A stretch of DNA of 64,000 nt from Aliiglaciecola sp. LCG003 (GTDB lineage Bacteria > Pseudomonadota > Gammaproteobacteria > Enterobacterales > Alteromonadaceae). The translations under genes and the position numbers were made by a program. Of the stretch, positions 1 to 8,382 are shown piece after piece (within the stretch, counting starts at the first letter, position 1; the number at the start of each line of letters is the position of its first letter). The stretch lies in assembly GCF_030316135.1 (NCBI RefSeq), contig NZ_CP128185.1, positions 1,984,001 through 2,048,000 of the forward strand, written 5' to 3'. Under the pieces are notes generated by a model that worked only from the letters and a program-made list of their open reading frames with translations, was not told the DNA's origin and made no database searches.

Positions 1-1
1 T

Positions 2-859
2 GCGAGCCAAATGGACTCAGATGTGCACGTATTAGTCGCAGGTCATAACTGCGCTGACATTGCTAAACAGGCCGCAGCCATCTCTGGCGTTAGCAAAGTA
101 TTATTAGCAGACAACGGTGTTTATGAGCATCAACTTGCAGAAAATATTGCCGACTTGGTGGTAGATTTGGCCGGTGGCTATAGCCATATCACAGCAGCGG
201 CTACGACAACTGGCAAAAATTTCATGCCGCGAGTTGCAGCCTTGTTAGATGTAGCACAAATATCTGATGTGATTGGTGTTGTAAGCGCAGATACCTTTGT
301 ACGTCCAATCTATGCAGGAAACGCCATCGCGACTGTACAAAGTAGTGATGTCAAGAAAGTACTTACTGTAAGAGCATCTGCCTTTGATGCAGCGCAAGAA
401 AGCGGTTCGGCGCTAGTTGAAAATGTTGATGATGTTAAAAACTCAGATAAGTCCAGTTTTGTCAGCGCAGAATTGACGGTTTCCGAGCGCCCTGAATTGA
501 CTGCTGCTGAGGTGATAATCTCTGGTGGGAGAGGGATGCAAAATGGCGAAAACTTCAAGTTACTTGAGGGTATTGCAGATAAATTGGGTGCGGCCATTGG
601 TGCCTCTCGTGCTGCGGTAGATGCAGGCTTCGTTCCTAACGATATGCAAGTAGGACAAACCGGTAAAATCGTTGCACCTCAATTATATATCGCTGTGGGC
701 ATATCTGGCGCCATTCAGCATCTCGCTGGAATGAAAGATTCGAAAGTCATTGTTGCTATCAACAAAGATGAAGAAGCCCCTATATTCCAGGTAGCCGATT
801 ACGGTCTAGTCGGCGATTTGTTTGATGTGTTACCAGAGCTAGAAGCTGCACTATCCTAG
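2..859 (+). CDS. etfA: Electron transfer flavoprotein alpha subunit, 5' partial
   Basis: This is the alpha subunit of the FAD-containing heterodimer that accepts electrons from acyl-CoA dehydrogenases and passes them to ETF-ubiquinone oxidoreductase. The reading frame is open to the window edge. The first in-frame ATG is at 11, but the residues around it (SDVHVLVAG) match an internal stretch of the family, about 25 residues into the usual protein of some 308 aa, so the true start lies upstream. The C-terminal FAD domain is complete: GGRGM near residue 171, then [14 protein letters not shown] and [10 protein letters not shown], ending in [15 protein letters not shown]. etfB is expected just upstream, outside the window. 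It could serve the acyl-CoA dehydrogenase at 12 kb (inference). Confidence 0.95.
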   Translation, partial: ASQMDSDVHVLVAGHNCADIAKQAAAISGVSKVLLADNGVYEHQLAENIADLVVDLAGGYSHITAAATTTGKNFMPRVAALLDVAQISDVIGVVSADTFVRPIYAGNAIATVQSSDVKKVLTVRASAFDAAQESGSALVENVDDVKNSDKSSFVSAELTVSERPELTAAEVIISGGRGMQNGENFKLLEGIADKLGAAIGASRAAVDAGFVPNDMQVGQTGKIVAPQLYIAVGISGAIQHLAGMKDSKVIVAINKDEEAPIFQVADYGLVGDLFDVLPELEAALS

Positions 860-883
860 TCTAGTCAAATGTATGAATTTAAT

Positions 884-911
884 AAGCAGTCTATTAGGGC
901 TGCTTTTTTAT
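884..911 (+). terminator. Rho-independent terminator after etfA
   Basis: The arms AAGCAGTC and GGCTGCTT form an 8-bp stem (one G-U pair) around a 6-nt loop, followed by a run of T. It sits 25 bases after the etfA stop. Confidence 0.8.
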
Positions 912-1006
912 TATTTAAACCAGCGACAGGGACGGCTCGATTCAGCATATTTAAACGTTGACGTTAAGCAGCCCTACTTACTTCTTCGTCGATATAGCAG
1001 AGCAAT

Positions 1007-1084
1007 CGTCATCAATTACCGATGACGGGCAATCGGTGAGAGTTTGGCACACTGATTATTCAGGCAAAGGCGTGAACCTTTGCC
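1007..1084. other. Two unexplained intergenic hairpins
   Basis: In the gap between etfA and the CBM48 gene there are two perfect inverted repeats. At 1007-1027 the arms are CGTCATC and GATGACG with a 7-nt loop. At 1063-1084 the arms are GGCAAAGG and CCTTTGCC with a 6-nt loop. The heptamer GCAATCG occurs directly at 1002-1008 and again at 1029-1035. Neither hairpin has a T tract on either strand, so they do not look like ordinary terminators. They could be a small structured RNA or a REP-like element. Confidence 0.4.
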
Positions 1085-1135
1085 CGATGCAATGATTATA
1101 ACCAGTTGTTTAGGCAGAAGATGCCGCACGGGTTA

Positions 1136-1444
1136 TTAAACTGACACTACTGAATTGTCGTCGAAAGATACGGGTGAGGTGATATAAGCATCTGCATGCC
1201 AATCATTTTCCCACTCATGGTCGTCCAACAGGTAACGAAATTGATATTCTGCACCTTTAGGCAAATCAATGGTTGACGAAAACCCACCATTTTTTAATTT
1301 TTTCATCGGTGAAGCAGATAAATTCCATTCATTGAAGTCTCCTACAACACGCACTTTCTGTGCGTTTTTGGCTTCTTCTTTGGATAATTTGAAGGTAACC
1401 TTGCAAACAGGTTTGGATTTTAGATAAGTTTTTTTGAAGCTCAT
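1136..1444 (-). CDS. Small CBM48 (isoamylase early-set) glycogen-binding protein
   Basis: This 102-aa protein is essentially one carbohydrate-binding module of the AMPK-beta/isoamylase N-terminal type. VVGDFNEWN (about residues 33-41), a GGF turn and YQFRYLLDD (about 66-74) are the hallmark strands of CBM48; the DFNxW and FRY/LLD residues normally contact alpha-glucan. There is no catalytic domain and no signal peptide, so a cytoplasmic glycogen-associated or regulatory role is inferred. An in-frame ATG upstream would give 117 aa, but the ATG at 1444 is preceded by a strong AAGGAGG Shine-Dalgarno and starts the conserved MSFKK segment, so I use it. Two HexR-like palindromes lie directly upstream. 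No glycogen synthesis or breakdown genes are nearby. Confidence 0.85.
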   Translation of the reverse strand: MSFKKTYLKSKPVCKVTFKLSKEEAKNAQKVRVVGDFNEWNLSASPMKKLKNGGFSSTIDLPKGAEYQFRYLLDDHEWENDWHADAYITSPVSFDDNSVVSV

Positions 1445-1462
1445 AAGCTCCTCCTTAGTGAT

Positions 1463-1477
1463 GGTAATAATATTACA
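1463..1477. promoter_or_regulatory. HexR-like operator, proximal site before the CBM48 gene
   Basis: GGTAATAATATTACA matches the known HexR pattern TGTAATnnnATTACA at 11 of 12 arm positions. It lies 19-33 bases upstream of the CBM48 start codon at 1444, within the likely 5' untranslated region, which would suit repression. Confidence 0.55.
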
Positions 1478-1524
1478 TGGTGTGGTCAATAATACAGCGT
1501 TTTTAGCCCTGCTGTCATTGTTAA

Positions 1525-1539
1525 TGTAATTAAATTACA
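1525..1539. promoter_or_regulatory. HexR-like operator, distal perfect site before the CBM48 gene
   Basis: TGTAATTAAATTACA is a perfect palindrome and an exact match to the HexR consensus of gammaproteobacteria. It has the same arms as the site at the pyk-hexR intergenic region in this window. It is 81 bases upstream of the CBM48 start and 62 bases (about six helical turns) from the proximal site. The divergent efflux operon starts about 300 bases away on the other side. Confidence 0.65.
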
Positions 1540-1834
1540 GAATATCAAGTGCTAATTATCCTTCTTGTTGCTCAGGTTTTGGGCATTCAATGCTCATATT
1601 CTAAGATTGTGCACCTTAACGGTGAGGAACCGATATTATAAGGATAGACGATAAGCCTTTTATTGCCTAAGCTAACAATAGTTGATTATTGTGCAAAATT
1701 TGTTCCGCCGTTAGCTTGTTGAAAATATCCTATTGAGCTTTGAAACCTCTTGAAACACTTTTTATTGTATTGTTACAAGCCATAAGTTAAACATCCTCGT
1801 AAACTACATGCAGCAAAACGTTCAAGGACAAACC

Positions 1835-3052
1835 GTGGCTAGTAAAACAACAAAAATAATTCTTCCTCTAGTAATTGTGGCAATAGCAGTTGTTATATTG
1901 GTGCTGTTAGTCGGTAGTAAAAAACCTCCCGAGCAAGCCGCAAAGCCAAAAACTGCTTTTTTAGTGCAAGTGGAGGCAGCGCAACTACAAGATCTCAATT
2001 TTATTGTTAAATCTCAGGGCAGTGTTCAACCCAAAGTTGAGACTAAGTTAAGTGCTCAAGTCAGCGGTAAAGTTGAATGGGTGTCCGATAATTTTATTGA
2101 AGGAGGCTTCTTCAATAAAGGTGATGTATTGGTTCGTTTGGAAAAATTCGATTACGCCACTGAGTTGAAATTAGCCGAAGCTGAGCTAGCTCGAGCCCAA
2201 GCGGCATTAGAGGAAGAAATAGCCCGTGGTAAAGTAGCAGAACAAGAGTGGCGTTCGGTAAAAAATAGCATAGCGCCAGAATTAGGTTTGCGTAAACCAC
2301 AACTTGCCACTGAGAAAGCAAATGTTATTGCTGCTCAGGCGCAGCTAGCTAGGGCAGAGCGCAACTTACAAAGAACTATGATCACAGCGCCCTATGATGG
2401 CTTGGTAAAGTCTAAGCAAGTTGATTTAGGTCAATTTGTCCCTGTGGGGGCTGAAATAGGTCATGTGTACGCAACTGATGTAGCCGAAGTTAGAATGCCA
2501 ATGAGTGACAATGATCTAGCTTTTATGCAAGACACATCTAGGGGCAGTGTAGCAGCTGATGTGACACTTTCTGCTAATGTCGCTGGGCGACAAACCCAAT
2601 GGATGGGTAAATTAGTTAGAGATGAAGGCATTCTGGATGAACAACGTCGGGTTATTTATGCGGTGGCTGAAATTGAAGACCCTTATATGCGCCTTAGTGA
2701 TCAGCAACAAACCACCCTTAAATTCGGTCGTTTTGTACAAACTGAAATTATTGGCCAGCGAGGCGAGGGATTAGTTATTTTACCGCGCCAAGTTTTACGC
2801 CTAGATGGCACTATCTTAACCGTCGATAAAGACAGAACACTGAGGATCAAAAGTGTAGATGTGCTGCGCAGTGACAATAATAATGTATATATACGTAGCG
2901 GTATAAAAGCCGGCGAATGGGTAGTGACTAGTGCCGTGCCCAACCCATTCGATGGAATGAGAGTTAGGTTGCCCGGCGAAAAAGGCGACATTTCAGATAT
3001 CGACAAACAAGATGAAAGCAATACCCAAATCGATATTTCGGGAGATAACTAA
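1835..3052 (+). CDS. RND efflux periplasmic adaptor (membrane fusion protein)
   Basis: This is the adaptor that links an inner-membrane RND pump to an outer-membrane channel. One N-terminal transmembrane segment (about residues 8-27, very rich in V, I and L) is followed by a lipoyl-like half motif (VSGKVEWV), a coiled-coil hairpin rich in A, E and L (AEAELARAQAALEEE), the second lipoyl half (ITAPYDGLVKSK) and beta-barrel/C-terminal domains. An in-frame ATG at 1808 has no Shine-Dalgarno. The GTG at 1835 has AAGGA six bases upstream, so I prefer it (405 aa); the longer form is 414 aa. It overlaps the pump gene by one base (TAATG), so the two are translationally coupled. The substrate is unknown. 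Confidence 0.9.
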   Translation: MASKTTKIILPLVIVAIAVVILVLLVGSKKPPEQAAKPKTAFLVQVEAAQLQDLNFIVKSQGSVQPKVETKLSAQVSGKVEWVSDNFIEGGFFNKGDVLVRLEKFDYATELKLAEAELARAQAALEEEIARGKVAEQEWRSVKNSIAPELGLRKPQLATEKANVIAAQAQLARAERNLQRTMITAPYDGLVKSKQVDLGQFVPVGAEIGHVYATDVAEVRMPMSDNDLAFMQDTSRGSVAADVTLSANVAGRQTQWMGKLVRDEGILDEQRRVIYAVAEIEDPYMRLSDQQQTTLKFGRFVQTEIIGQRGEGLVILPRQVLRLDGTILTVDKDRTLRIKSVDVLRSDNNNVYIRSGIKAGEWVVTSAVPNPFDGMRVRLPGEKGDISDIDKQDESNTQIDISGDN

Positions 3053-6000
3053 TGAGCCACATCGATACTGAAAAAGGGCTGATAGCCTGGTTTGCTAGAA
3101 ACAGTGTCGCGGCTAACCTGTTAATGTGGATATTGATTTTTGGCGGTATTCTAGCTAGTTACACTATTCATAAACAGGTTTTCCCAAACTTCACCTTTAA
3201 TAATATCGTAGTGCGAGTTCCTTACTTGGGTGCGGCTCCCCAAGAAGTTGAAGAAGGGGTCGTTAGAAAAATTGAAGAGGCGATTAAAGATATCGAGGGG
3301 ATCAAAAAAATCACCTCAACCGCGGTCGAAGGAATGGCAACGGTAAATGTTGAGATTGAAGAAGAATATGACGTTCAACTTGCACTAGATGAAATAAAGG
3401 TCCAGGTCGACGCCATCCCCAGCTTTCCTGCCAATACTGAAAAGCCAATAGTGTATCGTCAAAAAGCTACTCAAGATGTCCTTTGGGTGTCTATTTATGG
3501 CGATGCATCAGAGCGTGAACTAAAGGAGTTCGCCAAACAGATGCGGGATGAAATCGCGAACCTCCCTGGCTTATCCGCGGTGCAAGTGATAGGCGCGCGA
3601 GACTATGAAGTTTCAATAGAGATATCAGAAGCCAAGCTACAGGAATATAGCCTCACTTTTTCCGAATTGGTGAACGCAGTTAGACGCTCATCAATCGATC
3701 TACCTGGTGGCTCTATTCGATCGGAAAATGGCGACATATTGTTGCGTGCCAAGGGACAAGCCTATAATGCCTATGACTTTTATCATTTGGTTTTATTGAC
3801 CAGAACCGATGGCACCAGATTGGTATTAGGCGATATCGCTACGATTCGTGATGGTTTTGTAGAAGATAACAATTACGCGTTATTCGATGGTAAGCCAGCG
3901 GTTAACCTTCAGATCCAAGCTGTAGGTGATCAAAATGCGTTAAAGATTTCCGAAGCTGTTAATGCATATTTAGATAACACAAGAGCTGACTTACCCGGCA
4001 ACATTAAGGCAGATACCTGGGGAGACAGTTCGTTCTATTTGGCTGACCGACTGAGTATGATGCTGACCAATATGTTTTTTGGGGCACTGTTAGTTTTCTT
4101 AGTCTTGTCACTATTTTTAAAACTACGCTTAGCCGCGTGGGTTATGGTCGGGTTACCGGTTTGCTTTTTAGGTGCCTTGCTAGTGATGCAAGCAGAAGTT
4201 TTCAACATATCTATTAATATGATCAGCCTGTTTGGCTTCATACTAGTGCTGGGTATTGTGGTCGATGACGCGATCATAATGGGGGAATCAGCTTACTCTG
4301 AAATTAGTCAAAAAGGTCATAATGCTGAAAATGTTATCCGTGGAGTGAAGCGGGTAGCGATGCCAGCCACCTTTGGTGTGTTAACTACCATCGCAGCTTT
4401 TACGCCAATGCTAATGGTGCCTGGTACCTTTGGAGTGATCTGGAAAACCATAGGTTGGGTTGTCATCATATGCTTGATTTTTTCCTTAATAGAATCAAAA
4501 TTAATTCTGCCTGCGCATTTGGTTCATATGAAAGACAAACCATATGACCCAAGTAAAGCTAATGCCCTACAACGCTTCAGAGATTTCTTCAGCGAAGGTA
4601 TCAAGCGCTTTATAGACCGCAAATATGCGCCATTTTTAGCTAAAGTGATCCGCAATCGATATACTACTTTAGCCTGCTTCTTTGGAATATTGATCATCAC
4701 CATAGGTCTGTTTATGGGAGGGATTGTTCGTTTTGTGTTTTTCCCAAATATTCCCAGTGATTTCATTATGGGGACGGTTGAAACCGAAGCGGGCTCATCG
4801 ATTGTGCATCGTGATAAAGCGATAGATTCGTTGTTAATTGCATTGGAAGAAATGGATGAATCTTTTAAAAACGAATATGGTCAGCCAGTGGTCAAACATT
4901 CAATTGCATTTAATCAGGGCAACTTAGGTGGCCAAGTATTTGTTGAGTTGAGTAAAGGTGAAACCAGAGAGTTTGATGCCTTTGCAATTCAACAACGGTG
5001 GCGGGATTATATGCCTGAAATCGCGGGCCTGAGAAAGATAGACATTGGCTCTCCCGGAGGCCCTGGCGGTGGTGCGGATCTGACCTTTGAGTTCAGTGGC
5101 AAGAACCTCGATGAGTTGAAACAAGCTACTGATAAGTTAAAGCTTCATCTACAAAGCTTCGATGGGGTGGCTGATGTTAATGATACTTTTAGTGGGGGCA
5201 GCGACGAAATTAGACTCAGTATCAAACCACAGGCAGAAGCCCTTGGATTGAGTTTAGATACTTTGGCGACGCAGGTTCGTTATGGCTTCTACGGTGCAGA
5301 AGCACAACGGATCCAGCGCGGCGATGAAGAAGTTAAAGTTATGGTGCGCTACCCCAAAGAGCAGCGCAGTTCAGTAGGGCATTTGGAAAATATGCGCATC
5401 AGAACAGCAGACAATCAAGAAATACCTTTCTCGGAGGTCGCTGATATAGAATTAGCACAGGGTTATGGGTCTATTGTCAGGGTCGATGGCAATCGCTCTA
5501 TTACTGTCACGGCCAAAGCGGATAAGAGCAAAATTGATCCGCAGGAAGTGGCCAGCAATGTCGAGAAAAATTTTATTCCTGGTCTGTTGCAGCAGCATCC
5601 CAGCGTAGAATTTCGTCTGGAGGGTGCCTCTAAAGAGCAAGGCGACGCGTTATTTAGTTTACTGCAAGGATTTTTATTTGCGCTCTTTGCTATCTATGCT
5701 CTGATGGCCATACCGCTAAAATCTTATTCACAACCCTTTATCATTATGTCAGTGATCCCCTTTGGCATCGTGGGGGCAATATTCGGTCATTTGCTGTTGG
5801 GTCATGCCGTTAGTGTACTCTCTATATGTGGGATCATTGCACTTACCGGTGTGGTGGTGAACGATAGTCTCATATTGGTTGATTTTGTTAATCGCGCTCG
5901 AGCGGAAGGTCACCCTCTAATCGATGCAGTCATACAATCGGGTAGAGAACGCTTCCGGGCCATAGTATTGACTTCGTTAACCACTTTCATGGGCTTGATG

Positions 6001-6213
6001 CCGATAGTCTTCGAAAAAAGTTTACAAGCACAGATTGTTATTCCTATGGCGATATCTTTGGCATTTGGAATTTTATTCGCAACCGTAATTACCTTGTTGC
6101 TGGTGCCGTCACTTTATTTAATATTGGACGACTTTAAATCGCTGTTTAGATCTAAGAAATCTACTGGTAAATTCGATAGTAATTATGCTTTTGATGATGG
6201 TTCAAGTGATTAA
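3052..6213 (+). CDS. RND efflux transporter permease (AcrB/MexB superfamily)
   Basis: This 1053-aa proton-driven inner-membrane exporter has the standard RND duplication: a transmembrane helix at about residues 20-38, a large periplasmic loop, helices 2-6 (about 340-500), a second helix and loop, and helices 8-12 (about 870-1030). The proton-relay aspartates are visible in helix 4 (GIVVDDAIIMGE). Helix 10 carries GVVVNDSLILVD rather than a lysine in that stretch. The start overlaps the adaptor stop. No TolC-type gene is adjacent. Exact drug or metabolite specificity cannot be read from the sequence. Confidence 0.95.
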   Translation: MSHIDTEKGLIAWFARNSVAANLLMWILIFGGILASYTIHKQVFPNFTFNNIVVRVPYLGAAPQEVEEGVVRKIEEAIKDIEGIKKITSTAVEGMATVNVEIEEEYDVQLALDEIKVQVDAIPSFPANTEKPIVYRQKATQDVLWVSIYGDASERELKEFAKQMRDEIANLPGLSAVQVIGARDYEVSIEISEAKLQEYSLTFSELVNAVRRSSIDLPGGSIRSENGDILLRAKGQAYNAYDFYHLVLLTRTDGTRLVLGDIATIRDGFVEDNNYALFDGKPAVNLQIQAVGDQNALKISEAVNAYLDNTRADLPGNIKADTWGDSSFYLADRLSMMLTNMFFGALLVFLVLSLFLKLRLAAWVMVGLPVCFLGALLVMQAEVFNISINMISLFGFILVLGIVVDDAIIMGESAYSEISQKGHNAENVIRGVKRVAMPATFGVLTTIAAFTPMLMVPGTFGVIWKTIGWVVIICLIFSLIESKLILPAHLVHMKDKPYDPSKANALQRFRDFFSEGIKRFIDRKYAPFLAKVIRNRYTTLACFFGILIITIGLFMGGIVRFVFFPNIPSDFIMGTVETEAGSSIVHRDKAIDSLLIALEEMDESFKNEYGQPVVKHSIAFNQGNLGGQVFVELSKGETREFDAFAIQQRWRDYMPEIAGLRKIDIGSPGGPGGGADLTFEFSGKNLDELKQATDKLKLHLQSFDGVADVNDTFSGGSDEIRLSIKPQAEALGLSLDTLATQVRYGFYGAEAQRIQRGDEEVKVMVRYPKEQRSSVGHLENMRIRTADNQEIPFSEVADIELAQGYGSIVRVDGNRSITVTAKADKSKIDPQEVASNVEKNFIPGLLQQHPSVEFRLEGASKEQGDALFSLLQGFLFALFAIYALMAIPLKSYSQPFIIMSVIPFGIVGAIFGHLLLGHAVSVLSICGIIALTGVVVNDSLILVDFVNRARAEGHPLIDAVIQSGRERFRAIVLTSLTTFMGLMPIVFEKSLQAQIVIPMAISLAFGILFATVITLLLVPSLYLILDDFKSLFRSKKSTGKFDSNYAFDDGSSD

Positions 6214-6383
6214 ATTGTCAGTGATTTTTACATCTATTGGAAATGCTAGGTTTGGGTGAAATTAACCCATTGAAATATAGATACATTATTTTTGCGGCAT
6301 GATTTATGCTGATGTTCTAGCATTGATATGATTAATGTGATTAACTGCCTGATTAATACAATGGCGACAGTTGGAGTACCACA

Positions 6384-6911
6384 ATGAAAAAATTGCTACT
6401 TGCTTTAGGGTTATTAAGCGCTTCGTTAACTGCGAACGCGACATTAGTTGGCACCGAGGTCAGCTGTAACATTGAACCTTCAGCCATATATTTTTGTCAC
6501 CAACCGACTGAAACGGTTGCTGAAGGTGCTGCAGAGTTCTTTATTGATAGCTTGTTTTCATCTGAATTCGCCCTCGATTTTGATGCAACATCGCTGCAAA
6601 TTGAATATTTAGGCATTGAGCTGTTAGCAGAAGCAGGTGAGTTTTTAAGCTTAACTATTATGCCTGGTCTGTTTGATTCTTTAGCCTTTAATGTGGTTTC
6701 TGGTGTGACTGGAGTGGAGTTGTCTGATTTCTCATTTGATGGAGAAACCTTAGAATTCGATTTCAACAACACACTGTGGTCTGAAGGATCTGTTGTGATA
6801 ATTGATCTTATCGAAAATGCTGGACCAGATCCTGTACCTATGCCGAATGCACCCACTGCATTATTAATGCTGGCAGGTTTAGTTGGCCTAAGACGCTTGG
6901 CTAAAAAATAG
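6384..6911 (+). CDS. Secreted PEP-CTERM-like protein of unknown function
   Basis: This 175-aa protein has an N-terminal signal peptide (MKKLLLALGLLSASLTANA). Its C-terminal tripartite tail has the layout of PEP-CTERM sorting signals: a short proline motif (VPMPNAPTA), a hydrophobic helix (LLMLAGLVGL) and a basic end (RRLAKK). The middle is acidic, beta-rich and low in cysteine (two Cys near the N-terminus). Proteins with this tail are normally cut by exosortase and tied to exopolysaccharide. The proline motif here is MPNAP rather than PEP, a variant. GGAG lies ahead of the ATG. No exosortase gene is present in the window. It stands alone and ends in its own terminator. Confidence 0.75.
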   Translation: MKKLLLALGLLSASLTANATLVGTEVSCNIEPSAIYFCHQPTETVAEGAAEFFIDSLFSSEFALDFDATSLQIEYLGIELLAEAGEFLSLTIMPGLFDSLAFNVVSGVTGVELSDFSFDGETLEFDFNNTLWSEGSVVIIDLIENAGPDPVPMPNAPTALLMLAGLVGLRRLAKK

Positions 6912-6929
6912 AGTTCATTGTTTGATTAA

Positions 6930-6957
6930 ATCCCGCACAGGTTGTGGGATTTTTTTT
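6930..6957 (+). terminator. Rho-independent terminator after the PEP-CTERM-like gene
   Basis: An 8-bp stem (ATCCCGCA with TGTGGGAT, one wobble) and a 5-nt loop are followed by eight T. The T tract ends seven bases before the left end of the insertion sequence. Confidence 0.85.
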
Positions 6958-6964
6958 GCCTGAA

Positions 6965-6993
6965 TGGGGTCAGAGTCTGAGGGATCCCCACGA
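6965..6993 (+). repeat. IS left terminal inverted repeat
   Basis: The repeat begins TGGGGTCAGAGTCTGAGG and ends ATCCCCACGA. It matches the reverse complement of 8282-8310 except at two positions. It also holds an internal inverted repeat (TGGGG with CCCCA, and CAGA with TCTG), so the tip could fold into a hairpin. Confidence 0.9.
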
Positions 6994-6997
6994 ATAT

Positions 6998-8191
6998 TCA
7001 ATCATTAAAATTGTCTGCTATCATAGTTCTGATATTTAATGCAGCAGTTTCAAATTGCTCGCTGAGCAATTTGAAATGCTTATCTACGAAGCCTCTCAAT
7101 CCTAAATAGTGAAACGATAATACTCGTCTAACCTTAACTGTGTTCGCTTGATAGCGACGGTGTAAACCAGCCGTGAACATTGCTAGACCTATAATGTTGG
7201 CCAGAATACTGGCAAGTGTAGCGATAAGGATGAGTACTGCAATGCGGTGTATACATCGGCTTTTATGGTGTTCAAAACCCAATCCAAATAAACTGCTTTT
7301 GATATCTCTAAACTCTTCTTCAATTTGCATACGCAGTCGATAAATAGCGACTATTTTTTTACCTAAACTTTTGGTGCGAGGAAGTGATGTGGCAATTAAC
7401 CAAGGGTCTGTAGCACCTCTTGCATGGACCTTGGAACACTTAGATTGGCGGGCAATGTTATGTTGCGTTAAGCTATGTCGGCCTTTGCTTTTTCCTTTAA
7501 ATAACACCAAGGTACATGCTAAAGGTTGGCTGCGGCAAATATGGCTAGTAAACCCTATAGGTTGACTGGTAGCTCGCTTATATAACTCAGAGGTATGCTC
7601 CCAGTCTTCTTTTTGATTAACATACATCATAGGCTTGCGGACTCTTCCTGCAAAGTCCCACCCCAGAGCAATGACCTCTTTAAACCAAGGGGTTTTATAG
7701 CCAGCATCTGTCACAATTATCGGTTTAGCATCGTCATCGATAATCGTCTTTAATTTTGCTAAAAACGCCTTGTGCGTGCACCGTTTTTCTTTCGTGCTCA
7801 TATCATGAACTTCTTGATAAATAGCCACTCCTCGGCCATTAAAAGCTACCGAAGCCCTTAGCAAAAAACAGCCTTTATGCGTATCTAATAAGTCAGACCA
7901 GTCAATCAGAATAATAGGGCGTGATGAAGCATTCGTATATTGCGTATAGATGGCTTGATAGATAGGTAATTGTTCATTAATAATGTGTTTATTAGACAAC
8001 AAGCGGTCCGCTTGTTTAATGCGATGTTTTTCATATGCTGAAGATGAAATACCGCGTCCCATGCTGGTAACACTGGCTTTAGCTCCATTTAGCAAACTGC
8101 TCACACAACTCGTTAATGACGCTCGTCTAACTTTATGCATTTTGGGCGTGACAGCTCTAAGGAACTTCTTCAAAATAACAACTTCATTCAT
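6998..8191 (-). CDS. IS4-family DDE transposase
   Basis: This 397-aa transposase catalyses cut-and-paste movement of the surrounding element. The three acidic catalytic regions are visible: LIDWSDLL (about residue 98), IVTDAGY (about 158), and the IS4 signature Y-x2-R-x3-E-x6-K in YRLRMQIEEEFRDIK (about 285-299). The N-terminal region is basic and holds the likely end-binding domain. The frame is uninterrupted, so it is probably functional. Its stop is only five bases inside the left terminal repeat. Confidence 0.93.
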   Translation of the reverse strand: MNEVVILKKFLRAVTPKMHKVRRASLTSCVSSLLNGAKASVTSMGRGISSSAYEKHRIKQADRLLSNKHIINEQLPIYQAIYTQYTNASSRPIILIDWSDLLDTHKGCFLLRASVAFNGRGVAIYQEVHDMSTKEKRCTHKAFLAKLKTIIDDDAKPIIVTDAGYKTPWFKEVIALGWDFAGRVRKPMMYVNQKEDWEHTSELYKRATSQPIGFTSHICRSQPLACTLVLFKGKSKGRHSLTQHNIARQSKCSKVHARGATDPWLIATSLPRTKSLGKKIVAIYRLRMQIEEEFRDIKSSLFGLGFEHHKSRCIHRIAVLILIATLASILANIIGLAMFTAGLHRRYQANTVKVRRVLSFHYLGLRGFVDKHFKLLSEQFETAALNIRTMIADNFND

Positions 8192-8281
8192 GGTATTGGT
8201 CTTTAGTGATGTTTGGCGATTGATCTGATCACCAAGTACCGTGAATGTTCCAAATTATTTTAAATTACTTCTCTGTTTATT

Positions 8282-8310
8282 TCGTGGGGATACCTCAGAC
8301 ACTGACCCCA
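8282..8310 (-). repeat. IS right terminal inverted repeat
   Basis: Reverse-complemented, it reads TGGGGTCAGTGTCTGAGG followed by TATCCCCACGA, matching the left repeat with two differences. The TGGGG and CCCCA arms are again present inside the repeat. Confidence 0.9.
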
Positions 8311-8325
8311 AGTTAATTCAGCGGC

Positions 8326-8359
8326 ATAAAAAAGGCGACACCTAAAGGGTATCGCCTTT
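8326..8359 (-). terminator. Terminator of the TonB receptor gene
   Basis: Read on the minus strand, AAAGGCGA(TA)CCC and GGTGTCGCCTTT form a stem around a short loop, followed by a T run. It lies 24 bases after the receptor stop codon. Confidence 0.8.
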
Positions 8360-8382
8360 ATCTGCTCGTAATGATTATAAGC

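Larger units (their letters stand above)
6965..8310 (-). mobile_element. Complete IS4-family insertion sequence, 1346 bp
   Basis: The element is bounded by 29-bp terminal inverted repeats (6965-6993 and 8282-8310) that differ at only two positions, and it contains one intact transposase gene on the minus strand. No target-site duplication is visible: the 10 bases before the left end (tttgcctgaa) and after the right end (agttaattca) do not match, although IS4-family members usually duplicate about 9-13 bp. The element sits cleanly between two terminators and breaks no gene. It looks intact and potentially active. Confidence 0.93.
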
